A DNA stretch of 48,961 nucleotides from CAYSCS01 sp964429695. GTDB taxonomy: Bacteria > Acidobacteriota > Aminicenantia > Aminicenantales > Aminicenantaceae. Below are positions 48,275-48,961 of the stretch, piece by piece. The stretch lies in contig CAYSCS010000088.1 in the NCBI GenBank assembly GCA_964429695.1, positions 1-48,961 on the forward strand, read 5' to 3'. The translations under genes were made by a program, and so were the position numbers. The notes beneath the pieces were generated by a model. The model made no database searches. It was not told the origin of the DNA and saw only the letters and a program-made list of their open reading frames with translations. Position 1 is the stretch's first letter. Each line of letters opens with the position of its first letter.

Positions 48275-48961
48275 TTTTGTGTAAATTTGTTGAAAGGGGT
48301 TAAGAAACGGTGTATCCTCCCCTAAAAATTAATTTAAAGGAGGAATACAAATTGCCCCAAAAAGCATTAAGTGAATTAACATTATCAGGGTTGTGGAAGA
48401 AAATTACGGGTGTTTCTCGAACGAATCCTTGGGGGAGCCATGGAAGAAGAGGTTATGGGCTACCTTGGGATTTCCTGCAGGTAGGAGCGGAGTAAGGGTA
48501 AAGAGAGTCAAAGGGAGGATGGGCGGAAAGAGCTGATGGATTTTCGTAAGTCCAGGTCTGAGGATGAGGAGGAGTGGCCATCATTTTTGAATGATCTTTA
48601 CAGGTGGGGTTTAGAGGGGGTAAGTCTGGGATTGATCATCCCGGATGAAGCTACAGGTCTTCATGAGCCCCTTGAGATGGTTTATCCTTACACACCTCGC
48701 CCGAGGTTTTGGGAGCATAAATTAAGAGACGTATCTTTGAAGCTCTTGTGCAAAGTCCAGGAGGAGTGTTTAAGGGGAGCGAAGCTCATCTCTCTAGCTT
48801 CGAACCGCGGAGAAGCGATAAAATTTTACTATGATGGGGAGGGGAGATTTATTTTTAGATTTTCCTGAAGAGCATCGGAGCATGCTTGGGACCACTAATG
48901 CGATAGAGAGAGCGTTCAGGGAGATTGGGAGGAGAATTCATCCGATGAGCTTCATTACGAA
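48275..48961 (+). mobile_element. Decayed IS256-family (Mutator) element, running off the window
   Basis: The left end is placed at about 48275, where TTTTGTGTAAATTTGTTGAAA resembles the terminal repeats of IS256-family elements. The transposase relic follows with a normal-looking SD AAAGGAGG (48337-48344) before TTG 48352. The element continues past 48961. Because of an internal deletion and frameshifts, it cannot be autonomous. Confidence 0.75.
48352..48961 (+). pseudogene. IS256/Mutator transposase relic, deleted and frameshifted
   Basis: Frame from TTG 48352 reads PQKALSELTLSGLWKK, the usual IS256 N-terminus; it shifts near 48440 (AMEEEVMGYLGIS). About 180 residues of the middle, including the first catalytic Asp, are then missing. 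From about 48538 the frame gives SEDEEEWPSFLNDLYRWGLE, then LIIPDEATGLHEPLEMVYPY (the second DDE Asp), WEHKLRDVS and an Asn-Arg-Gly-Glu-Ala helix. It shifts again near 48830 to FPEEHRSMLGTTNAIERAFR, the conserved C-terminal motif with the catalytic Glu. Two frameshifts and the deletion mark it as dead. Assignment to IS256/Mutator is firm. Confidence 0.9.

Noticed and set aside
1..48961. CRISPR array, prophage, toxin-antitoxin or secondary-metabolite cluster
   Set aside because: No regularly spaced repeats, phage structural genes, paired small toxin/antitoxin genes or NRPS/PKS/RiPP genes were seen. The only repeats are IS ends and hairpins.

Overview
The window looks like a contiguous piece of chromosome from an uncultivated, moderately AT-rich, diderm bacterium. 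Diderm signs are an LptF/LptG lipopolysaccharide-export permease, lipoproteins and a periplasmic adaptor (HlyD type). The mix of genes (LptF-LptG fusion, a bacterial EndoQ, a TPR/SLH lipoprotein, DUF4388 and Yip1-family proteins, NAD-linked dihydroorotate dehydrogenase) would suit a candidate phylum such as Aminicenantota or another Acidobacteriota-like lineage. This placement is inference from gene flavour, not a measured phylogeny. Nearly all genes are intact housekeeping genes. The accessory DNA consists of three decayed insertion sequences: an IS200/IS605 relic at the left edge, an integrase-type relic near 15.6-16.1 kb, and an IS256 relic running off the right edge.

Layout. 1-0.5 kb: IS200/IS605 TnpA relic. 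0.5-1.26 kb: AT-rich stretch with no convincing gene. 1.26-6.6 kb (+): pgeF-like, purC, PHP phosphoesterase, CvpA, a small Fis-type HTH gene, then groES-groEL behind a perfect CIRCE operator and followed by a strong terminator. 6.7-9.0 kb (+): fused LptF-LptG permease. 9.0-15.5 kb (-): bifunctional-nuclease family protein, endonuclease Q, a secreted unknown, and an HU-ddl-ruvX-mltG run. 15.6-17.4 kb: IS relic, secreted unknown, tRNA-Gly and tRNA-Cys. 17.7-20.8 kb: Yip1 protein facing pyrK-pyrDB-pyrF. 20.9-29.5 kb: aminotransferase, rhodanese and MauE-like membrane pair, PPDK, proline dehydrogenase, HDAC-family deacetylase, CutA, M20 peptidase. 29.7-36.8 kb (+): a surface-glycan cluster of four GT4 enzymes, one GT2 and a polyprenyl-phosphate sugar-1-P transferase. 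36.8-44.8 kb (-): HlyD adaptor, ABC ATPase, Yip1 protein, then DUF4388, miaA, hflX, TPR/SLH lipoprotein, pgsA. 44.9-46.3 kb (+): inositol-phosphatase and a secreted PA-IL-lectin-like protein. 46.3-48.1 kb (-): accB-accC.

How it fits together. The window covers nucleotide synthesis (purC, pyrK/D/F), envelope building (ddl, mltG, lptFG, glycan cluster, pgsA, accBC), protein quality control (GroESL), DNA and tRNA maintenance (EndoQ, RuvX, HU, MiaA, HflX) and amino-acid/pyruvate metabolism (PPDK, ProDH, aminotransferase). Many genes are separated by 4-nt ATGA-type overlaps, which implies translational coupling.

Regulation is unusually readable. Many transcription units have sigma70-like promoters with exactly 17-nt spacers. 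At least six of them place the start codon only 7-9 nt after the -10 box and have no Shine-Dalgarno sequence, which predicts leaderless mRNAs next to conventional SD-led genes. The most unusual gene-level items are an EndoQ whose last five residues match the bacterial sliding-clamp-binding motif, an HlyD-ATPase-Yip1 operon with no FtsX-type permease, and the one-chain LptF-LptG permease.
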